This document shows positions 44,434 to 55,838 of a stretch of DNA of 64,000 nucleotides, one piece after another; within the stretch, counting starts at the first letter, position 1; every line of letters begins with the position of its first letter. The position numbers were made by a program, and so were the translations under genes. Under the pieces are notes generated by a model, which saw nothing but the letters and a program-made list of their open reading frames with translations, had not been told where the DNA came from and did no database searches. Source of the stretch: Salvia splendens (taxonomy: Eukaryota; Streptophyta; Magnoliopsida; Lamiales; Lamiaceae); the NCBI RefSeq assembly GCF_004379255.2, contig NW_024598648.1:41020-105019 (forward strand), given 5' to 3'.

Positions 44434-46866
44434 CTGCAATCCTACTGCGTCAGTTGATATTCCTCTTGATAGTGCTACTGTATGTGCATGCTTGAATGTA
44501 ACTGCCTCTTCCTGGCTATTAATTCCTTGGAGGAACAGCTGCGAACAAATCTAAATTTTTTTTTCTGAAATTTGTTTGTGGTTTTAATGCTATTTTATCA
44601 GTCAGAAAAGCATCTCAATAGGACTATGTTTGGTTGTCTTCCAAGGAAAAACTTCTTCATATTCTAATTCATTCATTCACACCTTTTCTTCTGAAACCAA
44701 AGAATCAAAATCGCTCCAAATGTTCCCTAGTTTCCTGAACTCTCCCTTCTGATTTCTTTTTTCTTTTGCCTATTTGAGTCATTTGTATGAAATATTCTGC
44801 AAATTTAGTAATACAACTCTTTGCATGTAGTATTATTTTGCTTGTTACAACTGGTAAAACTTAAGGGTAAAGATAATGTTTCCTGCTATAGTTGTAATGC
44901 ACACAATCTCACATATAATCTCTGTTGGTGTTGAGAAAGAATTTTTCCTTAAATGGACATGCATAGCTGTTGATTCTGAAACATTGTGTTTTAGGAGGAA
45001 TCTGCTGCAGAAGATATGTTTTTGAATTCAATGTTCGAATTACCTATTATATTCTTTTTACTGATTTTTTTTTTACAATTTCTGATGTTGCTCTGTAGGA
45101 AGTTAGGAGGAAAGAAGAGGCTGCCTCACGAGGTGGTTTATATTCTCATTTTGGATTTTCTTATTACCATATCTGAACACCCCTCTGAAGTCTTTTCTTT
45201 TCAGTTGGTATCGTTCTTGAGGAGAAAAACTGGCCTCCATTCTTCCCTATCATTCATCATGACATTGCCAATGAAATACCGATTCATTAGCAGAAGCTGC
45301 AATATGTTGCATTTACAACCTTGTTGGGTATGTAAAATTTTACTCATATGAAGTTCTGTGATTGTACTCTTAATGAAGTTCTGTTATCTAAAGTGTATTG
45401 CTTGCTTTGGATCAATATCTATTTTTTCAGAATGGAAAATGGTGGTTACTTTAACTTGTACTCCACATTTTATCTCTTTTACGATGCTTCATCCAGACTT
45501 AGTAAATAGCATCTTAAGTCACTGTAAGATAGCTGACTATATCATACAACTTGAAGTGAAGCTCTAGAAAATTGTGTTATGCAAAATTGGCACATATATT
45601 GTGAGTAGTTGGGCATATATGGTATAATGTTAACTTGTTTTTTTTTATCTCATGCATGAACGAAGTCAATGATTAATTTTGGCTGCCAATGACTTATAGT
45701 TTTTGGAAGAGTACCCTTTGAATTGTGCAAATATCTGTTCTCTTTCAAGTAAACTGGATTTGCCAAATTGTTTCCATGCAAGAAAATCTTACATGACCTC
45801 ACTCTTAAAAGGCTATATTTCATGAGGTACTTGGTTCAATTTCTTTTACATGTGGCTAATGATGTTTTTACTGTGGAAATCAGGACTCTGTTTTGGCATT
45901 CTCTGGAACGTTATAGCTGTAACTACGGCTTGGATTAAGCTGGGAGGTTAATTTTATATGAACCCGTAAAGTTTTTCTGTTAACATGTATATTTAAATGG
46001 TTTCCCGACCGGAACTGTATGTCTACTAGATGCAAAGATCTGGTTTCTTGCTTATATACTTCATATTTGGAGTTCCAGGAGCATATGTTTTATGGTATCG
46101 ACCACTTTACCGCGCTTTTAGGTTGGTGACCTTGTTCTTTCAATTTTTCTTTAAATTCTGAGGCCTTGGGGATAGATTCATTGCTCTCATCTACTGTTCT
46201 ACATATCGTTTACTTATTCGTCTGATCCAACCGCATCTGTTGACAAATGGTTGAGATTCAGTAGAATCATTGTTTTAACTCTGAGGTCCCTCAATGTTGT
46301 TTATGCAGAGGTATCCTCCCAGCGATTGATCTCATGGGTGACCACGTGCTAGTTGGGGTAAGTTGGCTTGTAGTATTATTCTCAAATTATATGCCGTTGA
46401 GAGCTTGAGTTATCAGCTAGAGAATGCATTGTTACTGGTTCAATATCGTTCTTGTTATACAGATTTTCTACTTCATTGGATTCGGGATATGGATCCTCTG
46501 CTGTGCAATTTTGCACAGCAGCTCCTGCTGTTTCTAATACACAAATAAAATAATATATATTTATTTTATTTATTTATTTAATTTATTTAATTTTTTTATT
46601 GCTTTGTGAGCAACAGCAGGAGCTGCTGTGCAAAATTGCACAGCAGAGGATCCATATCCTTGGATTCGGGCTTTTCTGCATCTGGGTCATACAGGTATGA
46701 GCGCGAAATCGCTTTCTTATGGAACATTGAATGGCTGTCACCCTCCTATCTTATCTAACAATGCTCTCTCATCTCACAGCAAGTATACATGTATTTCCGA
46801 GGCAGCGGCAAAGCTGCAGAGATGAAGCGAGACGCAGCGAGGGGAGCCTTGAGAGCAGCAATCTAA
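44434..46866 (+). pseudogene. SCAMP (secretory carrier membrane protein) pseudogene
   Basis: Recognisable exons of a plant SCAMP, a four-helix membrane protein of the secretory/endocytic path: end of exon 1 (NPTASVDIPLDSAT, to 44479), EVRRKEEAASR (45099-45132), the [18 protein letters not shown] exon (45205-45327), NVIAVTTAWIK (45884-45946), the [12 protein letters not shown] segment (46030-46121), GILPAIDLMGDHVLVG (46309-46357), IFYFIGFG...LFCIWVIQ (46463-46694) and the end [17 protein letters not shown] to the stop at 46864. Lesions: start codon and most of exon 1 missing; the KEKELQAKEA-type exon and the FGWFF...KGKSLT exon not found; TAG at 45288-45290 where the family has Leu; 2-bp deletion near 46052; an 18-bp-equivalent loss after LFCI; and a 175-bp MITE in the IFYF exon. 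Introns are retained, so it is a decayed genomic duplicate, not a retrocopy. Confidence 0.88.
46485..46659. mobile_element. Mutator-type MITE with 9-bp target duplication
   Basis: Begins GGATATGGATCCTCTGCTG and ends with its inverse CAGCAGAGGATCCATATCC. The inverted ends run about 48 bp and each contains its own palindrome (TGCTGTGCAATTTTGCACAGCA has the two halves TGCTGTGCA and TGCACAGCA). Flanked by TTGGATTCG at 46476-46484 and 46660-46668. A 9-bp duplication with long ends is the Mutator (MULE) signature. Inserted in an exon of the SCAMP pseudogene. Confidence 0.9.
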
Positions 46867-47282
46867 TACCTTGAGAGCCATTTCATAGATGAACAATCAT
46901 ATTTTGAAATTTATGGCATTCAAATATTGTTGTTGAGAAGACTTTTTGAAGGAGACACTAGGAAATATTAAAAACAAAAAAATGGATATAGAAGCTGCTG
47001 CAACTAACTGAGTTCGTTGATTCGTAGATTGTTTGTAAAATTCATTGTTTGGCATTTCTATTCCAGCTTATGAATACAATTAATTACACTTTTGTTAGCT
47101 CTCTTTTATACGGTAAACACCAATACAAAGAAACATACACAACTAGTTCATTGAGCACAAATTTACAGTACTAAAACATTCTTAAATGAATGAGGGAGAG
47201 AGAGAATACTTTTTAACAATATTTATATATTAGGTCTGTATGTATAGTGTGGCTTGAATAATAATGGATATGTAGTGTGGAA
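46867..47282. other. Convergent 3' flanks
   Basis: Space between the SCAMP relic (plus) and the PAP phosphatase (minus). AT-rich. Nothing else recognised. Confidence 0.45.
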
Positions 47283-49710
47283 TTAAAGACTAGAAGAGTT
47301 CCAGCTAGCATCAACAGCTCTGATAATCTTCTCATGTAATGTAGCTCCAGAAGAAGCAATTATGCCACGATCAAGACCTTCTAAGTACATCCCTCTCGAG
47401 AAGCAAAGAGGATGGCCTCCGGCGTCCGTCACGACCCCGCCGGCTTCTTGAATTATGACGACACCGGCTGCGTGGTCCCATATCTTCTCCTTGTAACCAG
47501 CTCGAGCGAACTTCATGAATATCTCAGCGTCTCCTCGTGCTATGGCTGCGTACTTCACCATAGAGTACACCCGTAGTGGCTCGTTCCTGCAGCAAGTACG
47601 CGCATGAAGCTTATCCCGCATGAGATAACTCGGAAGCATAAACACAGGCGTGAAAGTTAAAACAACGGGAAAAACGAGAAGGGTGAATAAGAGGAGAAAT
47701 TTACCTGAGCCCAACACTATGAGCTAGCCCAGCGGTGAAGGAATGACTTGAATTTGCTTTCTCAACCGGTTCACAGAACGTTGCCAATGCCGGGTTGTCG
47801 ATGGTCGAGACTTTGATCTCTCTTGCAGAGTTTGGCCAGACAAACTTCTTCTCTTTCTCAAGCAATGGCTGCATCCAGGCTCCACCACTCGCTTTCTTTG
47901 CATAAATCACACATCCTCTATTCCACGACGTTGATGATGGCGACGCCAATCTAGATACGATTCTTTGGTAGCCGTTTTGGTAACTCAGCCATTCTTTCTT
48001 CATCGGGTAATTAGGGCATCCGAGAACTCCTAGCACAGGCTCACCATCCTCTATCAATGCAAGAGCAATTGCATACTGATCGCCACGTACAAAACCTAAC
48101 GTACCGTCAACAGGGTCCAGAACCCAGAATCTCCCTGTGGGCCCGCCAGGTGAGTTGCACCTACTGATGGCCTCAAGAACCTCGGATGTGTTTAGAGGAG
48201 CAGCCGGTGGTCGAATCCCAAAACTAGGTGCTTCAGCTAGGCTGTCGTTAACAGTTTTTGCAACAGCATCTAGTAAGCCAACAGAATCACACCTCGACAG
48301 TGTTTCAACGTCTTCTTCAGCAACAATGAATACGTTTTCGCTCCCAAATGCCTGAGACAACACCCAACTCACAGTTGCTTGAACACTCCAATCTGCTTAG
48401 AAGTAGCAATTGGAGCATTAGCCACCCCGACCTATGTCACACGCACGCACACATCTCAGGGTTGTAAAAACGTTTAGTTCTTTCGAATTGTTGTGCCAAA
48501 AGAAGAAGCAAAAGCAAATGTTTTCAGAAAGCAAGACTGCATAAACTCAGAACTGTAACTGTTTGGCAGTTAAAGATTACCTATCAAACTTTATGTCGTG
48601 ATCAGTAAATCAAACCACACCTCCCCAAGAATGCATTCTTGTTTAGATCTTTCAGCAAGCATTCAAATCACATAATTCTTGGAAATATTTACAAATTATC
48701 ACATCCTTTTGATATAAACAATTTAATATCTGCACCTACATCCAGTGACTACAAACAAACAGTCTTCACGATACATAATCTCGACACAAACGACAGAAGT
48801 TGTTTAAGCTACTGGCTGAGTAAACAAGCTCTCTGTAAATCCTTCTATGAGTATATGCATATAACATCGAGTTCACTTGCTGTTCTACATCACTACATAT
48901 ATCCAAATTCAGCTCAAATATGAGGTCAAGACAACTATATACCAACTTCAAAACCAATAACTTTTTTATTGAAATCCATCAAAATGATACAACTACAAGT
49001 TTACACTTAATTACTGCTCATGCATTATAAAAAAATGAATGCTGCTGATCACAGAAAGCATTTCAACAAATCCTTCAAAGTCAAAACAAAAATTATAAAC
49101 AAATAAACATTCTAGACCAACATTTTATGGCAGATATTAATCAAATCACACACGTCCACGATCAACCAATCACACAAGTGACTAAAAGCAAAGCCCACTT
49201 GCTTAGCCAAGCACCACTCCATCTCAAGATAGCATAAAACTTTCAACCACAATTAAAATATTGATATAATATCAACAAAAAAACAAAAAAAAGATCCGAT
49301 TTTTCACTATTTCAAGAAAATTTGAGAACGTCTCATTTCAACCGAAAGGGCGGCGGAATCATACCGGCGACAGTGACCGGAGAATTGTCTTCTTTAGACT
49401 GAACATTCACATTGCTTTCGAAAATCAAGCTCTCTTGAACTCTGCGGCAGAGCAAAGACGCCATGTGCACTGCCTTCACTGCCACCTCCAGCTCCCGCGC
49501 GTATTTCTCCAAGTCCATGGACTCGAATTCCACCTTGCAATTCTGGGCCGTGGCGGAATTCACCGTGTGCCCGCAGCGGAGGCGGGGAAAGGGGTGGATT
49601 AGTAGCTTGGGGAGGAGGTTTTGATGGAGAATTGAAGGAGAATTTCTGTATGGAAGAAGTGGGCGTGAGAGGCGAATTTTGGCGGCTGAATTCGGGGAAG
49701 AAATGGGCAT
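47283..49710 (-). CDS. 3'(2'),5'-bisphosphate nucleotidase (PAP phosphatase), organellar form
   Basis: Three coding exons on the minus strand: 49710-49365, 48392-47705, 47586-47283, GT-AG, 445 residues. It hydrolyses 3'-phosphoadenosine 5'-phosphate (PAP), a by-product of sulfation and a retrograde stress signal, to AMP. Motifs of the Li+-sensitive, Mg2+-dependent inositol-monophosphatase fold: DNSPVTVAD (about 108-116), AEEDVETL (about 140-147), WVLDPVDGT (about 205-213) and [15 protein letters not shown] (about 382-396). The first ~50 residues ([21 protein letters not shown]...) are rich in Ser, Arg, Leu and Pro and poor in acidic residues, as in a mitochondrial or plastid presequence. The C terminus ([13 protein letters not shown]...SWNSSSL) is closest in my recollection to Arabidopsis AT4G05090, the mitochondrial form, rather than cytosolic AHL or chloroplast SAL1. 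A second Met at [11 protein letters not shown] could give a shorter form. Confidence 0.92.
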
Positions 49711-50933
49711 TTTAAACGAAGCAGGAATCGATGGAAAGACTGGATTTTTTATGGAATTTCAGAAAATGTGAGAATGATGACAAATTTGGGTGGCAACAAA
49801 AGCAGGTCTTTATCCAACACACGAGTGCGTGGCCTTTTTTATGTGAATTAATATTTTCTGCTAATAATTTTGGCATAATTGTTTAGTTATAGTATTAAAG
49901 AATTTGAAATCTGGATTCTAAACGTCCCTACAAACCAGCGCGATTTTCATGTGGCAAGTAATTTTCTGAAGGGATATTTATACAGTTTGTTTCTAAGAAT
50001 AAAGAAAAATATCTAGAATTTTTTATAATTATAATAAAAGCTGGATTAAAATTGTTTGTTGAAAATATCTAGTAGTAATTTTTTATAAGCTATAGTTGTA
50101 TGATAAGAATATAAATGGGGTTTAATTGCTTAATTTTAGAAGCTGAATTTTAATTGTAAATTAGTTTAGGCATAAATTTGGATATCAATGAGAATTTACA
50201 ATAGTAAAAGTTGCTTTAATAACATATCCGTTGTTAGTCAAATGAGTTTAAATCGTGAATTACTCACTACCATTACGAAACACACACACTAAGTTTTAAC
50301 TCTAAGTTTTATGAATATAAAAGAAAATGAGTAAAAAGAATTATGAAATGTATAAACTACATTTACTAATACAAGTGATCAATTTTGTACTTTTTTTATG
50401 GACTACTGAAGAAAATTTAGTTGTCTATATGCTCACTCATCTTATTTTAAATTTAATCTTTTACTTTTTTCACATGATGTTTGTAGCTTAAGTATGGGCG
50501 AGATATATACAATAATAATTGCATTTTTTAAAGTTTACATTCACCACTTCTTTGATTATTTTCCATTTCCTAACATTTTTTCCTTTTCCTTCTTGAGTAA
50601 CATTTTGGGGGTTATAATATTGCTTATTAACATGGACTTTCTTTTATTAAAATGCACTTTCCACTTCCCATTATTTGATACAAGTTGATATATCTATCCA
50701 AAATACCCATTTTATATATAAGCTCAAATTTATAATTTCAAAGTCATTTTCAAATAAGTATATATATATATGTATAATGTATACAACAATGTGATATTAC
50801 TCAACAAATAAAAGTTCAATGTTTTCAGATTATTGTAAATGCAGGAGGCTTTTTATCTAAAGATAGAATGGGGCCAAATAAACAATTCTATAGAATAAAG
50901 ACAAAGCAAAAGTTAAATTTTGTTTAGCTAATG
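49711..50933. other. Intergenic, gene-free
   Basis: PAP phosphatase promoter/5' UTR at the left, then AT-rich DNA up to the solo LTR. No gene recognised. Confidence 0.45.
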
Positions 50934-51403
50934 TGATAGGGACTCAACGCTGGCCAAGAACACGCCGACCGGAGAAGAGGCAGTGCAGCCAGAACGTGAG
51001 AGTGGGAAGGAGAAAGGAGAGACCGACTCCGTTCGCAAGCACGGAAAGATAGGCCCAGAAGGAACGCGTCGCGGCCCGCGAAGTTTAGGGACTTCAAGTC
51101 CTACTAGCATTAGGACGTTTAATTATTTTTGAGTTATTTTGTTTCCTTATTTATTTTGAACAATATCTTTTCTGGTTTTCTTTTTTATTCTTTCCTGAAT
51201 CGTAAGTCGAATCAAGTAGGGTCCGAGCTCTATATATAGAGCTCATTAGAGAGTCAGAAAATCATCGAGATTAAGAAATAAAACATCTTTTCTCGAAACC
51301 CTCGTTTCACAACTCTAGTACTCGCCTTCGCGAACAATCCTCGGCTCTTGCAATCAAGTTTACGGTGCTCTACAACCTCTCGATAGACCCCCAAGGTCTA
51401 TCA
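50934..51403 (+). mobile_element. Solo LTR, 470 bp, with 5-bp target duplication
   Basis: Starts TGATAGGGAC and ends AAGGTCTATCA, so the ends TGATAG/CTATCA are inverted 6-mers. TAATG flanks both sides (50929-50933 and 51404-51408). An internal TATA box (CTATATATAG, about 51230) and downstream AATAAAA (about 51278) mark the U3-R order on the plus strand. No second LTR, primer site or coding region follows, so it is a recombination-derived solo LTR of a Ty1/copia-sized element. Confidence 0.92.
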
Positions 51404-51408
51404 TAATG

Positions 51409-52535
51409 TCTTAGTATGGGATTTCGTTAATGATGCGCCAATTAAGTTGAAGATTGAGGGAGCCGCAAATTGTAAAGATTCAACTAGATCATCTAATGAT
51501 TGTATCGTTTACATTTATTACTCTTGTACTTATCTCACACTTCTTAATCTAGTAGATAATTGCAATCATCACAATCAAAAGATAAAATGTCATGTTTTCA
51601 TTCATTGAGTAAAGAAACTACCAATATACTTTTAAGTATTTACTTCAACGCTTCATCAAATCAAAATTTGATTTTGATGCGTATATTAGGCTCATCTTTT
51701 ATTTTATACTATCATGGTTTCTTTTCATTTGGGCATGTATCAAACTCGAGTAACATTCAACAAATCATATGCATGATTTAAATTAAAGGTGGATCATAAA
51801 TTACTTAGTTAGAGCTAATTAAATTTAAATATTTGTAATATAATGCTGAATGGAGTGACCCAGTGTAGAGAAGAAGTCTACAAATCCAATTTGGTAAAAC
51901 GTGAGATTGCTTTCTCGAAGGAGTGTAGATATTTGCACTTCATTAATGAATAATGATTCTATCCATAGATGTGACTGGGGAGGTATCCTCAAAGATATTC
52001 CAATGATTATGAAGCAGATATTAATAGTTAATAATTGTAATATTTAACCAGCATGATGATGTACTGGATGGATCAACCTCACGTCATCCAGATTTTAGAT
52101 ATTACACGAGACAATTATTTTCAATTTTTCCATACCCAATTACCTTATTATATTCTCGACTCCTCTATTTGAATTTTGAATGAAGCTTGAGACGAGGTTG
52201 ATCAAAGCTTCTTGTGCTTTGTGAGTCATATATAGATCGAATTACAAGTCGACATATGTCCTTTAATTGATCTCTTCCTTGATATGAATGACCTACTATA
52301 AAGTACTAATAATCTTATTTTAATAATTCACCTTCAATTCGTTTCTCGATATTTGAATATTAAGCAATTTTTTTTCCGTCATGATAATCCATTGTATTTA
52401 CTTCGACTAATGTACTTTAAAACTCGTGAAATAAGTTAGTTTAGTCCCTGGCATGTTATCTAATTAATGGAATGGGTCATGTACAAGATTATAGTCTATT
52501 GAATAGTTGGGATTTATATTCTAGTTATTTAATAA
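51409..52535. other. AT-rich intergenic, nothing recognised
   Basis: No coding region or element border identified. Confidence 0.4.
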
Positions 52536-52924
52536 GGAGAAATGGTATGCTACATGTTTTATATGGGCTTCTTATGTGAGCACCACTCTCGTTTAACCCA
52601 CGTTTAGCGTTGTTCGTTTCGATTTATATATTTAGTTTGATTTTAATACATTAAAAAAATGTTTTTACAATTTTTAATTTCACAAAATTCATAAAAATCA
52701 AAGCTCGATTTGTTATTTTATTAATTTATTTGAAATTACAGAGAAAACGAACAAATTGAGTTCTTTTTTATGAATTTTGTGAAATTAAAAATTGCAATAA
52801 TATTTTTTAATGTATTAAAATCAAACTAAATATACAAATCGAAACGAACAACGCTAAACGTGCGTTAAACGAGAGTGGTGCTCACATAAGGAGCCCGGAT
52901 AAGGTACGTAGCATATCATTTCTC
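52536..52924. mobile_element. Foldback element with ~170-bp inverted arms
   Basis: GAGAAATGGTATGCTACATG at the left pairs with the inverse of GTACGTAGCATATCATTTCT at the right. The arms continue through GTGAGCACCACTCTCGTTTAA, CGTTTAGCGTTGTTCGTTTCG and AATTTCACAAAATTCATAAA with their inverses, leaving a centre of only about 60 bp. Arms of this length would form a single long hairpin. Family unassigned. Confidence 0.85.
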
Positions 52925-53879
52925 TACTTAGGAGTATTATATTGTGCCCGTCATTTTATGGTGCCATAAATAGTTTTACTAGAATTATAAAAAAGTTTCA
53001 CAAACAAACTAATTCAAATAAATAACATATAACAAAAATTCAACTAAACAAACTAATTGTCAAATTACGATTCTATGTTCATTCTTAATAATATTAATTA
53101 TTATATATAACTGCTATTTAAATCTCTAACTTCAGAAATCATTAAAAATTAGGCTCGAATCTGAAATATTTTTTTAATTAATCATCAAATTACGTTTATA
53201 GATTCATTCTTAATATAAATAACTGCTACTTAAATGAAGGCCAAAAAAAATTATGTCAATTGGGTCATTATTGGATCTCCCCAATATGGACCCAACTCAA
53301 TAATAAGTTTATCCAAACCCAACCTAAAATCATCAGATTCTTATTGGGTCAAAACTGATAATTTTATCATGAAAAATGAAATTTAGTCTTGTATACTCAA
53401 ATCAACATATAATTCATCAATGCAACTCAATATAACATAACGTCAATGCAACTATAAATATACTATCCAATCCAGATTTAGATTGAAATATGATCACATT
53501 GCCACAAAATCTTGACCAGTACTTCACCATGTTAGACTACCACTACCCTATCACATCCTTCAAAAAAAGACCACACTTACAAATATTTTATTTTGGAAGG
53601 AGGGAGAGGGAGGGTTATTAACTTATTTCCCCTTCAAAATTGACTCAAAGGTGGCTTCTCTCATCGATCTAACGCTATAATGAGATAGTTATCCGTGCAG
53701 GCAAATAAATGTCCTAGTTCAGTGTACTGAAATTAAATACTCCATATGTAAGTGATGGTTTATTTTATTTTATAAAAAAAGATGGTGACACAAAAGCCGC
53801 CTTGGGCCTTCAAGCATTAATTAGCCCACGTGAATTTTGTGCTATTCCATTTTCAGCCCAGGGAGGGCATTCCGCTACT
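52925..53879. other. AT-rich intergenic, nothing recognised
   Basis: No gene or clear repeat seen. Confidence 0.4.
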
Positions 53880-54399
53880 AGGGGTGGCAAATCGTGCGTG
53901 TCGGGTCATTATCGTGTCGACACGATAACGACACGAACACGATAACAGCAAACACGAACACGACCCGTTAAGAAAACCTCAAACACGAACACGAACACGA
54001 CACGAAATCCTCAGACACGAACACGACACGAACGCGACACGAACCCATTAACGACACGAACCAATTCGGGTCAACACGACACGATAACAACACGTACACG
54101 AGATGACACGATAACGACTCGATAACAACACGACCTGATAACGGTTAAACCTATTAAAAATGAAAATAATAAGAATTAATAATATTAAAATATTATTTGT
54201 TAACGGATAACACGAACACGACACGAACACGTATTGTTAACGGATAACACGAACACGACACGAACACGACACGAAATTTTCGTGTCCTTAACGGGTCGAC
54301 CCGATAAGGACACGAACCCAATAAGCTCTGACCCAAACCCATTATTTTCATGCCGGTTCGTGTCGTGTTATCGTGTCGTGTCAAAAATTGCCAGCCCTA
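53880..54399. mobile_element. hAT-type MITE rich in ACACGA repeats
   Basis: Ends AGGGGTGGCAA and TTGCCAGCCCTA are inverted copies with one mismatch, flanked by CCGCTACT at 53872-53879 and 54400-54407 (8 bp, as for hAT). The interior is a degenerate array of ACACGA/ACGACACGAAC units in both orientations. 520 bp. Confidence 0.88.
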
Positions 54400-54489
54400 C
54401 CGCTACTATCTATAAATAGGAGTACTACTAAGATAAAAACAAACAATTTATTGGAAGAAATTAAAAAAGGTGGTGGTGGTGGTAGGAAA

Positions 54490-54684
54490 ATGGAAGGATC
54501 AGGCAGTTTGAGGTTGATATACTCAGTAGATTCAGTGAGGAGGAAGGAGGTTTACCGGCGTTCAATTCCGAGGAGGGGGAGAGTCAAGGTGGCGATCGTC
54601 ACCGGATTGGCTCACTCTCTCTCCTCCATCATTTCACGATCCCAATCAAGGTGGCGATCGTCACCGGATTGGCTCACTAGCTAG
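54490..54684 (+). CDS. Small hypothetical protein, 64 residues
   Basis: Not recognised with certainty. An ATG at 54490 follows a purine-rich leader with a (GGT)n run. The product starts MEGSGSLRLIYSVDSVRRKE, is basic, and contains a short hydrophobic stretch VKVAIVTGLAHSLSSII that could be a membrane-interacting helix. The last 33 bases before the stop region are a direct repeat of an internal 33-base block (54584-54616 and 54646-54678, period 62). Because the period is not a multiple of three, the second copy is read in another frame and gives SRWRSSPDWLTS. The original C terminus has therefore probably been replaced. It could equally be a gene fragment. Confidence 0.4.
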   Translation: MEGSGSLRLIYSVDSVRRKEVYRRSIPRRGRVKVAIVTGLAHSLSSIISRSQSRWRSSPDWLTS

Positions 54685-55838
54685 TTTGATTAATAACATA
54701 CTTATTGCTCAAAAATATTGACTTATAATATTTAGAAATATTGAATTATAACAAAGTAGTAACAGAGTAATTTTAAAAATGTGCGGAGTAACAAAGTACT
54801 TAGTTTTAAAAGAAACAAATCGATTATGCAAAAGGAAAATTAAGTAGTAGTAACATCCAAAGAGTATTATTTAAACTTAAGATAAATAAATTAAAAGTAG
54901 TACTGTAACTCCATCGAACGAGAGACGACATCATGATTATTTTTATTTTCATTATCAAACAACGTCTCATTTTCTACCTTATTTTAAATATAGATCTTTA
55001 AAATCCAAGCTGACTTTTGATGAGCGAAATCAACTTTCCTCTACTAAAAATAAACCTTTTAAATATTTTTGTGACTTTTATTATACTTACTATTGATTGT
55101 AAAAATCAATTGTTCAGAATTAGTTCACATAAACGTCAATAATTTAGGGTTTAAACTTCAAAATGACTATATATATAATCTAATGACTATATAATGATAC
55201 TACTAAAAAATAATCTCTTTCGTTCCGTAATTCATATTCATTTTGTAAACGTCACACCTTTAATTAAACTTACTTACTTCTCCCTCTTATTTTACTTTTT
55301 TCCTTCATTTAAATAATTAAACATCAATTTCTTAAATCTAATACTCTCTCTCTGCCATTTGAAATTCCAATTTACTATTTTAGTCTATTTGCGAATAGGA
55401 GTCTTAGTTCACTTTAACGGTAAATAGTAGGTTAACTCCGCATTCCACCAATTCATTTCACTTACATTTTATTATAAGAGTGAACCACATAAATGTTACA
55501 TGATCTTTCACTTTCGCACATAAATGGTACTTGATCTTGATTTTATATCATTTTTGGTACCTCATGACAAAAATAACCCTAGGTACCAAGTATTTAATTT
55601 TTTTTTGTTATGGATGATATATTTTGAAATTTCAATTTAGTACCAAACATGTGATATCTTTTTTTCTTTCTTTCTTATTTTTCTTCTTCTTTAGTTTCTT
55701 CTTCATTCTTTTTCTTCATTTTCTTCTTTCTTTTTAGTATTTTATCTTCCATTCTTCTTCTTCTTTTTCCTCCTTAGTTTATGTTTCCTCTTTTTTCTTT
55801 TCTTTTCTCTTCTTTTTTTTTTCTTTTTAGTGTTTTAT
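54685..55838. other. AT-rich intergenic, pyrimidine-rich at right
   Basis: No gene seen. A long TTC/TTTCTTC-rich tract occupies about 55650-55830, next to the candidate LTR. Confidence 0.4.
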
